This document shows positions 21,739 to 30,170 of a stretch of DNA of 64,000 nt, one piece after another. This DNA is from Cladocopium goreaui (Eukaryota > Sar > Dinophyceae > Suessiales > Symbiodiniaceae). The notes beneath the pieces were generated by a model. The model had not been told where the DNA came from. It ran no database searches and was given only the letters and a program-made list of their open reading frames with translations. Position numbers and translations under genes: made by a program. The DNA is taken from NCBI GenBank assembly GCA_947184155.2, contig CAMXCT020000507.1:124001-188000 (forward strand), in the 5' to 3' direction. Each line of letters starts with the position of its first letter. Position 1 is the stretch's first letter.

Positions 21739-24700
21739 TCATCTATCCTCCTCTCTGTGCGAAGGACCATACAATCGCTTCAGGCAGCACTTGGCACCAC
21801 TAAAAGCAAGCTGCCCCGCATAGATTGCACCCAAGGCCATCAAAATCGCACCACAAGTCCAAATGACTTGAGAGTCAGCGTCACCGTCATCTTCAGGGAC
21901 GGAATCAGTTCCAGAAAGTAACATGCTTCCAGCCACCAGGGTCATCACAGCAACATTTCGGCTGCCACCTTGCTCATCACCATCACGTCGATCTGGTGGT
22001 TGTTGTTGTTGCATCCCAAGGTCTGTCAAAAAGGCTGCAAAGGCTTGTCCTTGAAGAGGTTTGGTTAAGCCATCGGCCACAAGTTCTACTCCTCTGAGAT
22101 GCAAAAGGTGCCACATGCCACCTGGTGCTCGTCCTTCAAGAGCTTCACGGAGGTATGAGGAGCGTATGCGCAAGTGACGCGTCCTCCATGATGCATTGCT
22201 TGTGCCATGCGCCAATCCAATGGCCGCCACATTGTCACCATACAGCACCCTCTCTATGGCATTGCTCCCAATCGGAACACCCATCATCGTCGATAGCATT
22301 GCTTCGGCCGAACGACCTGCATTCAAGGCATCACAGTAGGCCACCAACTCGCTCTCCGCAGTGGAATGGGTGACGAAAGGTTGCACGGCTGTTTGCCAGC
22401 TGATGATGGCACCGGCAAAGAAAATTGCCATCCCCTGAATGCTCCTTCCACGGGAACCAGTGCCATAGGCAATATTTGAAAAAACCTCCAGAAGCTTGAC
22501 ACTGCGTGCGATCTTCAGCTGATTGCGCTCCCCCCAGATCTCTTTTGGAGCTTCCCTGGGATACCAAAGTCCACCAGGTTTTCCCCGTATGTAGGCCATC
22601 ACGTTCATGCCGATCTCAATGGCTTTCACAGGGTTTTTTGTTGCTAAACGGCAGACAGCTGAAACTCCGACTGAAATGTCAGGTCGTGTTCTGGTGTTCA
22701 GCCAAAGTAAGGCCCCAGCTATGGCCTGCGCAGTTTTGATCTGGCTCTGGTCGACTTGTTGTTCTGGTTCTTCATCTCCTTCACACAGCTTGAAGTTCGG
22801 GTAGTCGATGGACTTTGTCACGTTCCATCGCTGAAGCATCTCTTGCTCATACCGTTTTTGTGTGAGAAGAAAACCATCATAACCTGGAGCTGCTTCTATT
22901 TCAAAGCCACAGTACTTGACCGGCTTGTTCACCTCAGCCTTCTCCACCTCCGATATAGCCCAGACATCAGCAATGGCTTTGATTGCCATTTCAGCAGCAC
23001 CATCCTCTGCAGTGATCAGCAGATCATCCACATACACAGACATCAGTCCAGACCAAAACTTCTCCCCCGTTTTCCTGTTCACCTCCTCCAAGCGCCAAAC
23101 GTTATCATCAGGGGTTCGGATGAAGCTTCCATCAACTTCTTGTCCCTGTCGATTCCTCCGCCACGACATCGTTGGAAGGGTTTCGTCTCGATAGAGACAC
23201 CAGTCTCTAGGGGAGCTGGTTAGGCCATAAACAGCCTTCTGGATGATCCACACATCATTAGGACCAGCCAGTCCAAGCTTTCGAAAGACAGTGGGCACCT
23301 CCATCGCCGTGATCTTTTTGTCATCACGTTTGGGCGCGTTCAAGAACGCAACCCTGATATCTGTTCCACATACTGACCAGTTTTTTACTCCAGCAAGTCG
23401 TACTTGAGCTCGGATTTGGTTGCCGTCAGCACCGCTGGCATACCGTTCATCGCTGCCAGCTTCTTGGTAGTTTCCACATACTACCGCTCTGGACCTGTAA
23501 GCACCTGACCCAGCTTTTCTGGTGTGAACCATCTTCCCAGGCAACAGCTCAATGGGAAGCCCAGCGCTTTTGGCCAACCTCTGCAGTTCAGCTTTTGCCA
23601 CCTGACGTACTGCCTGCTTCGTGTTGACAAGCTGTTCAAATTCAGCCCTGATGGAGTTCTCCCAGTCATCTAAGTGAGACCAGACCTCATTGTTGCTGAT
23701 GGTCTTCGTCACCAAAAACTCTTGCTCCAAAACTTGTTGGTCTTCTTGAAGCTGTTGATTTTGAGCTTCCTTGAGCTGATTCTCCAACATGAGCTTTAAG
23801 GAAATGGCATCAGAAACCACCCCAATCCACAAGGCCTGATCGCCTGACACTGCATCCAAACGTTTCATCTCTTCCGCCACGTAGTTGGCCACGTTGGCAT
23901 GCAGAGCTCTCAAAGCCGTTACACCACTTTTGCATGAGGCCACCGGGCTTGAGCCACCATCCCGGTTGTTAGGCGCCTCCTCCATCTCCCCTCCTCCAAG
24001 CTCTTCGGCATCAGATTGTAGGGTAGGCGTTTCCGCCTGTGATGCGGCTGATGGCGTTTCGGCCTGTGACTCACTTGATGTTTGATTTGAAACATTTGAC
24101 ATAGTTCCCAAGGTCCAGCTGGCTTCACTTTCAACTTCATCCACGTCAAACATGTGTTGAAGATGCTGTGGCACTCCAAAAACATCATGATGTGGACCAA
24201 AAACTTTTTCAGACCCCTTTACCTCCCCCTCGATGTTCCACATCGATCTGATGGCTGGAACTGCCGTTTTTGTTCTCAAGCGCCTGGTTGGCACACCATC
24301 CATCACAGAAGGAGCAGGGCGAAGTCGTTCAGGAAGAAAAATTGCTGGCTCCGCAGGTTCAGCTGGCATCGCTGGAGGATGAACCGGTTCAACCACATCA
24401 TCCGTAAAAAAGAACCGACCAGTTGCCACGGACTTCACATAGTAGTTGGTTGTTGTGAGGCTGCTGCATTTGTCGGGGCCCATGACAATGACTTCTTCTC
24501 TGGTGTCACGCCAGGGATGGTACCGATCTTGCCATGACTTCTTGAGGGCAAAGGCTCTGGTGCCAAATTTCAAAAGTGGAGCAGCAGGCCATCCAATTCC
24601 TTGAAGCTGACTTCGAAGTCGTCTTTCGCCAACATGGCGCAAAGCCAATGGCCAGTGGTTCAAAGGACACAAGTTTGCACTGATAAGAGTGCGCACAGCT

Positions 24701-27700
24701 CGCTTCACCGCACCCACCTCCGCTTCCACTCGTCCCTTGGTCTTGTAGGAGCTTCCAGTTGTGAGGGTAGTGATCACTCCTCGATCCAGCGTCCATTTGC
24801 GAACCACTGCTGATGTCAGTTCCCTGGCCCTGTCACAGTGAATTCGAAGTAGAGGAAGACCTAGATGGCGCAATCTGGCATGTATTCTTGCCAGTGCTGG
24901 CAAAACATCTTTCACTGAGCGTGACTGGACAACCTCGGTGAAAGTCAAGTTCTTCACCTGAACATTCTGGGCGTCTTCCACCAGTCGTTGCCAGACATCA
25001 AACGCAGTCCTCATTACTTCTTGAGCCGGTCCATCTGCATGTTGTTGAGGTTGTGGTTGTTCTTGCAAGGGATCCAGAGGGTCAGCAAGGCCTTCAGCAC
25101 TCTCAGAGCTGGGTGGCAGATCTCCCCCGTCATCCATCACAACTTCACCATCATCTTGAACACCATCATGTTGAGCTGCATCGTCCCCTCCGTATAAATC
25201 CATCGACGGCAGAGGATTTGCAGCAAGACCACTATGTTGTGCTGAATGCCCCTCTCCGTGTAAGTCCATCGACGGCAGAGGTGCTCCAGCTTGATCATCC
25301 CCTCCGCATAAGTCCATCGACGGCAGAGGATGATCGTGGTCTTCTTTTGACACTTCAGGGGGATCAACTAGAGGACGTCCATCACCTGTTACTGGAAAAG
25401 TGTAACAAGCCACCATGATGTACCGACACCGATCTGTGTCTTGATCTCGTCCTTCTGTGAGCTTCCCGGACAAGTCAATTGACAAGGTGAAGGCATCGGG
25501 ATGTGTCACCCTTCGGTGTGGACGAGATCGCCCTTGTGCACGAACACAGTGCATGCAGTCGCGTCGTGCTGGTAGATGATCATGAAGGAAGTGCTGCTTC
25601 CATGCCTCAAGAGCCACTTGGTTGAGAGGCTTGAGAGTTGGTCGTTGGGCTTGAGCTTGATGACCTTCACCTTCAAGACGTTGCACATGTCGGTTCAAGG
25701 CCTCCACAATCGCCTCTTTCAGCCCTGGAGCCCATGCAGACCATGTTTTGGATTCTTGAATCCTCTGAGGCAACGTCATAGCTCTGAAGGCTTCTGAGGT
25801 TTGAACTTCATCATCAGGTTCTCCTCGAAGGCCATCAAGTTGGAACAATTCCTCCATGTTGGTTGCCACAGTGGTCGGCTTACGCTTCTTGTGGCCCATT
25901 GGGTGCTGGTCCATATGGATGAGGGAGATGCCGTACTTGGCCGCAAAGTCATGCCATTCCTGAGTCCTAAAAAAGGAAAAGTAGCCATTCTCGTGAACAT
26001 CTTGAGGACTACGATACCTTGCAGGATCTTCAGGTTGCTCCAGCAGAAGTTGAGTTGGGATTGCATCCAGCTCCCTGACCTCCTCCGCCACAATGTACAG
26101 AGCCAAGTACCGAAACATCAGTGTGACATCCCCAATCACCAAATTGTGGTCAGCAACCGTCAAATTTGGAAGGCCATAGGGGTACTCATCATCACGTACC
26201 ACTCCAGGACCACCATCATTCTGATACCTTAAGGCACTGATGGTTCGGCAAGGTGGCCCACCGATGATGGCCTTCACGTTGCCCGAAGCACAAATTGAGA
26301 GCAGGTAGGCAAAGACGTTCTTGTCCAAAAGGCTGGCTGGAACTGCGCTATTGGTGTCAACGCACAGCACCTCCGTGGTCTTTGTAGAACACTTCTGCTC
26401 CCAAAAACGCTGATCAGGGCCGGAGAAGATGTGCAAGATCACATTCTTGGCACGCTGAACCCTCCTCCTTTTGCTTCGATTCCAAGGCAGTCTGGCCCCA
26501 AAGTCCATGGCCTTCAGCTGCTCTAAGTATGGAATCAGGCCCATCATCACCTCATCAGGCAAATTCGGGAGCACTTCCCGCATCTTCAGCGTCACGGCCA
26601 TCTCCATTGTCAGCCTGCTTTTGTCCACCATGTTCGCATCCATCATCATCGTCTTGACAATGGCCAGCTTTCGACCTTGATGGATTTGGAAGTGCTCCAG
26701 CCAGTCCAACATCTTTCTGCCCTCTGCATTTGACACCATTGGGCAACCATTGCGCACTTCTAAAGGTATTTCACGATTTTCATCATCTCGCAGTCTGCAG
26801 ACATCACCACTCCATTCCAAAGTGAAGTCCAAATCAGCCAATCCTCCCATAGGGACAATGCAAGCAGTTGTGTGACCAGGTTCGCTCAGAAGGATCTTGG
26901 TTCCATGCTTCAAGCGGAACATCTCAGTGCTGCCATCCGCTAACTGAACTGTTGTACGCTCAGCTTTCGTCCACTCATCATCATCCACTGCAGGTCTTAG
27001 ACCATGTGTTGCACCGCTGTCCAGCAAGATGAAATCGTTCTCCACATTCTCCCACCCAGCCAGCTGCATCACTTTCAAACGTGGATTTGTTGGAGGGACC
27101 CTGAGAGTTTTCAGAAGCTGTGTCGCCTCATACAGAAGCTCCGCTGTTTTGGAACCACCTCCATCGCTCCCCCCACTTCGCTCTCCATCTTTTGCCCCAT
27201 TGGTAGCTGAGCTTGTCACTTCCGGAGCCACCGCAGCAGTGCCACCATCTTGAACAGAAGATTCATCAGCGTTTTTCGCCATCTTGACTGCCGCTGCCCC
27301 AGCTTTTCCTCCCATGGTCGAAGATGAAGATGTTGAAGAGGCCGGCACTGTGGAAGAGGTCGCATTTGAAGTTGAACCACGTCCTCCCCCTGGGCCGTCA
27401 CGCGGCTCACCAGTCTTCTTGCTGGCCGATTTCACAGTGCAGTCGGCCTTCCGATGCTCTTTGCTTCCACAACTCCAGCATCGACTGGCTTTGTCTTCGA
27501 TGCCCTCCCAGCTATGAGACCACTTGCATGCTTTGCCTGCTCTGCAACCAACATCAGACGCAAAGAACTTGCAAGGTTTGTCAGCCGTTGCATTCTGCCT
27601 CATCTTGGTGTCAGCTGGAGAGGTAGTTGTAGGAGTTTTCGCATCACCTTGAAGCTGCTTCAGTTTCAAGGGTGTTTGAGGAGAAGTAGCTGTTGAGGTT

Positions 27701-28764
27701 GACATCAGGCATAGTGTCTCCGCCTCCGCCAACAAACACTGGCTGAACGCCCACAAGCTAGCATGCTCGGGCTTCTCATCAAGCTGCAACTGCATCCTGC
27801 TCTGAGACAACCTGAACGCAGCCTGTTGATCAAGACCAGCTATCTTTTGAAGTGGGGTATCCAATGCTTTGACCAACAGCACACCATCAGGCAAAACCGC
27901 CTGGACCTCCTGAGCACGTCCATAGTGCCTGCGCCAATTGCGCAATGCCCCAGCCACCTCCTGAATCGTTGTCAGCTTTGGCATCGAGGTGAGCTGTTGA
28001 AGTAAAATTTGCTTTTCACCTGCACCACCTGGTTGAAATCGCACCAGCAACTTGTACAAAATCGCAGTTGAGCTCAATGCCCGATCAGTGACCAACGTTT
28101 GCTGCTCAGCCAGCGGGATTGCCTTCAAGAGCATCTGAATCCCCCGCTGCTCAGTCCGCTGAAACTTGTGCTCACAGAGATCTACCGGCAGTCTAGGGTT
28201 GATCTGTATGCGCTGCAGAGGTGTGCTTTGCTTCCACTGCTCGTAGTAGCACTTGGCCTCGCGTAGTGTTGACTCCCACCACCAATCAGCGACCCCTGAC
28301 AGATCCTTCATGACTGGCGTTGAAAGGTGAAGCCAGTCCCCAAACTGCAAAGGACTTGATGACTCCGGCAAGTCAGGCAGCTCCAGTTTGCTCATTGAGC
28401 CACCTTCTGTCCAAGGACCGTAGACTCGATCCTGTCCTGCTCCGACTCCACCACCCCCCAAACCATGCCGAGGATGGTCGTTGAAGCTGCCAGGACCTTT
28501 ATCATGTAGACCCCATGACTCACGCTGCAAAAAGCCAGCCCGATCGTCGCCATAAACTCCGTCAGTTGTTGCAAAGGCCCGATCGTGATGAGGTACTTCA
28601 GGTCCATGACATTCTTTTCGATGCTCCGTGCTAATTGCGCAAGCCCGAGCTTGTAGACGAGGATCACCACTTCCGCCAAGCGATTGACCTGGGCATACAG
28701 GACCTCCCATGCTCAAAGCGCTAGCCCGATCTTGTTGCGCTCCTTCTCCACTGCCGCCCAGCAA
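21739..28764 (-). CDS. Copia gag-pol polyprotein with methyltransferase-like domain
   Basis: 2,341 residues without a stop. Landmarks (residue numbers from 28,764): gag-like region about 150-350; CCCH zinc finger 398-417 (C-x8-C-x5-C-x3-H); CCHC knuckle 429-442; aspartic protease LLDSGATH near 582; C5-methyltransferase-like domain about 775-970 (HIFSG, GGPPC at 835-839, LLLEQPED near 910, KPTTVATN near 965); integrase zinc site near 1058-1073 and catalytic D1097, D1311, E1347 with 35 residues between the last two; reverse transcriptase with TDIRVAFLNA at 1801 and YVDD at 1911-1914; RNase H about 2090-2240; two hydrophobic segments near 2270-2289 and 2299-2321. The first RNase H Asp is Asn (N2097). 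The stated start is TTG; no ATG begins the frame, which opens after a TGA inside ORF1. It is therefore probably reached by a -1 frameshift from ORF1 or was fused to it before an indel. Confidence 0.95.
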   Translation of the reverse strand: MLGGSGEGAQQDRASALSMGGPVCPGQSLGGSGDPRLQARACAISTEHRKECHGPEVPHHDRAFATTDGVYGDDRAGFLQRESWGLHDKGPGSFNDHPRHGLGGGGVGAGQDRVYGPWTEGGSMSKLELPDLPESSSPLQFGDWLHLSTPVMKDLSGVADWWWESTLREAKCYYEQWKQSTPLQRIQINPRLPVDLCEHKFQRTEQRGIQMLLKAIPLAEQQTLVTDRALSSTAILYKLLVRFQPGGAGEKQILLQQLTSMPKLTTIQEVAGALRNWRRHYGRAQEVQAVLPDGVLLVKALDTPLQKIAGLDQQAAFRLSQSRMQLQLDEKPEHASLWAFSQCLLAEAETLCLMSTSTATSPQTPLKLKQLQGDAKTPTTTSPADTKMRQNATADKPCKFFASDVGCRAGKACKWSHSWEGIEDKASRCWSCGSKEHRKADCTVKSASKKTGEPRDGPGGGRGSTSNATSSTVPASSTSSSSTMGGKAGAAAVKMAKNADESSVQDGGTAAVAPEVTSSATNGAKDGERSGGSDGGGSKTAELLYEATQLLKTLRVPPTNPRLKVMQLAGWENVENDFILLDSGATHGLRPAVDDDEWTKAERTTVQLADGSTEMFRLKHGTKILLSEPGHTTACIVPMGGLADLDFTLEWSGDVCRLRDDENREIPLEVRNGCPMVSNAEGRKMLDWLEHFQIHQGRKLAIVKTMMMDANMVDKSRLTMEMAVTLKMREVLPNLPDEVMMGLIPYLEQLKAMDFGARLPWNRSKRRRVQRAKNVILHIFSGPDQRFWEQKCSTKTTEVLCVDTNSAVPASLLDKNVFAYLLSICASGNVKAIIGGPPCRTISALRYQNDGGPGVVRDDEYPYGLPNLTVADHNLVIGDVTLMFRYLALYIVAEEVRELDAIPTQLLLEQPEDPARYRSPQDVHENGYFSFFRTQEWHDFAAKYGISLIHMDQHPMGHKKRKPTTVATNMEELFQLDGLRGEPDDEVQTSEAFRAMTLPQRIQESKTWSAWAPGLKEAIVEALNRHVQRLEGEGHQAQAQRPTLKPLNQVALEAWKQHFLHDHLPARRDCMHCVRAQGRSRPHRRVTHPDAFTLSIDLSGKLTEGRDQDTDRCRYIMVACYTFPVTGDGRPLVDPPEVSKEDHDHPLPSMDLCGGDDQAGAPLPSMDLHGEGHSAQHSGLAANPLPSMDLYGGDDAAQHDGVQDDGEVVMDDGGDLPPSSESAEGLADPLDPLQEQPQPQQHADGPAQEVMRTAFDVWQRLVEDAQNVQVKNLTFTEVVQSRSVKDVLPALARIHARLRHLGLPLLRIHCDRARELTSAVVRKWTLDRGVITTLTTGSSYKTKGRVEAEVGAVKRAVRTLISANLCPLNHWPLALRHVGERRLRSQLQGIGWPAAPLLKFGTRAFALKKSWQDRYHPWRDTREEVIVMGPDKCSSLTTTNYYVKSVATGRFFFTDDVVEPVHPPAMPAEPAEPAIFLPERLRPAPSVMDGVPTRRLRTKTAVPAIRSMWNIEGEVKGSEKVFGPHHDVFGVPQHLQHMFDVDEVESEASWTLGTMSNVSNQTSSESQAETPSAASQAETPTLQSDAEELGGGEMEEAPNNRDGGSSPVASCKSGVTALRALHANVANYVAEEMKRLDAVSGDQALWIGVVSDAISLKLMLENQLKEAQNQQLQEDQQVLEQEFLVTKTISNNEVWSHLDDWENSIRAEFEQLVNTKQAVRQVAKAELQRLAKSAGLPIELLPGKMVHTRKAGSGAYRSRAVVCGNYQEAGSDERYASGADGNQIRAQVRLAGVKNWSVCGTDIRVAFLNAPKRDDKKITAMEVPTVFRKLGLAGPNDVWIIQKAVYGLTSSPRDWCLYRDETLPTMSWRRNRQGQEVDGSFIRTPDDNVWRLEEVNRKTGEKFWSGLMSVYVDDLLITAEDGAAEMAIKAIADVWAISEVEKAEVNKPVKYCGFEIEAAPGYDGFLLTQKRYEQEMLQRWNVTKSIDYPNFKLCEGDEEPEQQVDQSQIKTAQAIAGALLWLNTRTRPDISVGVSAVCRLATKNPVKAIEIGMNVMAYIRGKPGGLWYPREAPKEIWGERNQLKIARSVKLLEVFSNIAYGTGSRGRSIQGMAIFFAGAIISWQTAVQPFVTHSTAESELVAYCDALNAGRSAEAMLSTMMGVPIGSNAIERVLYGDNVAAIGLAHGTSNASWRTRHLRIRSSYLREALEGRAPGGMWHLLHLRGVELVADGLTKPLQGQAFAAFLTDLGMQQQQPPDRRDGDEQGGSRNVAVMTLVAGSMLLSGTDSVPEDDGDADSQVIWTCGAILMALGAIYAGQLAFSGAKCCLKRLYGPSHREEDR
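25190..25345. repeat. Three coding repeats (PLPSMDL) inside the integrase core
   Basis: TCCATCGACGGCAGAGG recurs three times about 60 bp apart, encoding PLPSMDL at residues 1146, 1162 and 1184 of the polyprotein. They lie in an acidic, Asp/Gly/Gln-rich insert between the first and second catalytic Asp of the integrase. Confidence 0.9.
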
Positions 28765-29999
28765 TTGACCTGGCCTTCACCCTGACGCATGCTAGAAGTG
28801 CCAGCCCGAGCTTGTTGCGCTGGTTCACCACATCCGCCCATTGCAGCCCGAGCTTGAAGTGCATGTGCTCCACTTCCGCCCAGCGCCCAAGGATCATGCT
28901 GAAAGTTGCCCGGACGAGCAACGGCAGTGGCAGGACCCGGAAAACTGGATTGCAACTTACCATCACTATTGGGAGTCCAGTATGAAGACTGTTGCACAAC
29001 AGGTGGAACTGCTACACGGTCTAAGGCAACCTTGAGTGATCTCACTTCACGTTCTAACCACATTTGTTTGGCCTCCCGCGCAGAGAGAATTTCATCCCTT
29101 TCATCCACCGGCCGCCAATTGGTGTCCCCATTCTTGGCTTTGGGCTTGGACTCACAAGTGTCATACAACTCCAAAGCATCATCTTGAATCCCACTGACAA
29201 AACTGAATTGTTGAAGTTGATCATGCCCCACATGCTTTGCATCTTCCAAAAAAGGCAAGGGTGGAACTGGTGGATCTTCATGAACTTCCGGAGGGGGACC
29301 ATCAGGAACACGGGTACCATTTGGCGTGTATTTGGATGGATCCCTTCTCCCACCTTTCTCAGGGCTGATTGCTGTTTCCCGTACACGTGCTCTAGGGGTT
29401 CTACTCCCAGATCTTCCTTGGCGATCCTTTTGGGTCTTCCCATCAGTACCATTGGAATGACCAGAGGCAGTGTCACCAAGTTGAGAACAAGGAGAAGAGC
29501 TAACACCTGAGTCGGCCTTAGCAGCTGACTGTTCAAGCAAACGCCTGAGATTCGCCACTTCCTCAAGCAGCACCGAATTCTGTTTCCGTAACAGATCCAC
29601 CACTTCACCTTCTAAAGCTCGCTGCAAACTATCCCCTGACTTGTCATCACCATCTTTGAGGTTTCCAACAGGACCCATGGTTTTCCTTTCTGATTCACCA
29701 GGCATCATCCCTTCAGAACGTTTTGGTTGTTTTTCCACTGTAGGTCTTTGAGGTTCCATCTCCAGCATGCCCGCTGAAGCACCACCACGACCCTTCCCAG
29801 TAACACCAAACTGTATAGAAGGCAGTGATCCCAAACCAGAAGCACCATTTTGAACAGGTTTCCCTTCATCCCCAGATTCACCTGGCAAGTCCACTGGGCG
29901 ATTTGCAGCTAACGCACATTCGGCTTTCGCCTTCTCGGAGTACCACGGGTTCCCAGTCTCGATGCTCCACGTTGCCGGCACCGACTGAGACCGCTCCAT
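28713..29999 (-). CDS. ORF1 of the retrotransposon, N-terminal protein
   Basis: 428 residues from ATG at 29,999, 44 bases after the 5' LTR, to a TGA that overlaps the next ORF by about 50 bases. Residues about 130-165 form a likely coiled coil (LEGEVVDLLRKQNSVLLEEV...). A Ser/Arg-rich stretch follows, then a second possible helix with Arg/Glu/Lys. The C-terminal part has repeats of the type LGGSGxxALQARA that continue in the next ORF in the -1 frame. No enzyme motif is present. Position suggests the leader or capsid part of gag. The frame change falls inside the repeated tract, which would suit either a programmed -1 shift or a one-base indel. Confidence 0.85.
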   Translation of the reverse strand: MERSQSVPATWSIETGNPWYSEKAKAECALAANRPVDLPGESGDEGKPVQNGASGLGSLPSIQFGVTGKGRGGASAGMLEMEPQRPTVEKQPKRSEGMMPGESERKTMGPVGNLKDGDDKSGDSLQRALEGEVVDLLRKQNSVLLEEVANLRRLLEQSAAKADSGVSSSPCSQLGDTASGHSNGTDGKTQKDRQGRSGSRTPRARVRETAISPEKGGRRDPSKYTPNGTRVPDGPPPEVHEDPPVPPLPFLEDAKHVGHDQLQQFSFVSGIQDDALELYDTCESKPKAKNGDTNWRPVDERDEILSAREAKQMWLEREVRSLKVALDRVAVPPVVQQSSYWTPNSDGKLQSSFPGPATAVARPGNFQHDPWALGGSGAHALQARAAMGGCGEPAQQARAGTSSMRQGEGQVNCWAAVEKERNKIGLAL

Positions 30000-30027
30000 G
30001 GGAACCTATGGCCCTTGGCAGTTAAGC

Positions 30028-30043
30028 CGTTGGGCTCATAACC
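30028..30043 (-). promoter_or_regulatory. Primer-binding site, Met-tRNA anticodon arm
   Basis: Immediately after the 5' LTR the minus strand reads GGTTATGAGCCCAACG. Its complement CGTTGGGCTCATAACC has the form of a CAU-anticodon stem-loop. Drosophila copia begins reverse transcription from an internal fragment of initiator Met-tRNA in this same register. Confidence 0.8.
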
Positions 30044-30129
30044 CTTGTCGCGCCACACCTTGTTTTTTCCTTTGGGCAATAAAGTGCCTATGGTCGAAAC
30101 AGGGGTAATGGAGTGCAATGATCAACGGA
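30044..30129 (-). repeat. 5' LTR, 86 bp
   Basis: Identical base for base to 20,985-21,070. It is followed outward by the CCTGT target duplication and the remainder of the interrupted foldback element. Confidence 0.9.
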
Positions 30130-30170
30130 CCTGTAAATTTTCCCATCATCCAATTCTATGATGGTTAGTA
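30130..30170. mobile_element. Right part of the foldback MITE split by the retrotransposon
   Basis: CCTGTAAATTTTCCCATCAT and the next bases continue the sequence interrupted at 20,984 and match the intact copy at 36,978-37,010. Confidence 0.9.

Larger units (their letters stand above)
20985..30129 (-). mobile_element. Complete Ty1/copia-type LTR retrotransposon, 9,145 bp
   Basis: Order on the minus strand: 86-bp LTR, tRNA-primer site, N-terminal ORF, gag-pol ORF (gag, zinc fingers, protease, methyltransferase-like domain, integrase, reverse transcriptase, RNase H), a third ORF, polypurine tract, identical 86-bp LTR. Integrase before reverse transcriptase is the Ty1/copia order. The two LTRs show no difference over 86 bases and a 5-bp CCTGT duplication flanks the element, so insertion was recent. 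The host site is a small foldback element upstream of the kinase exons. The reading frame breaks once between ORF1 and ORF2 and once by an in-frame TGA between ORF2 and ORF3. Confidence 0.95.

Noticed and set aside
23885-29510. Plus-strand frames of 60-150 residues inside the retrotransposon
   Set aside because: Antisense shadows of the gag-pol frame with no motif.
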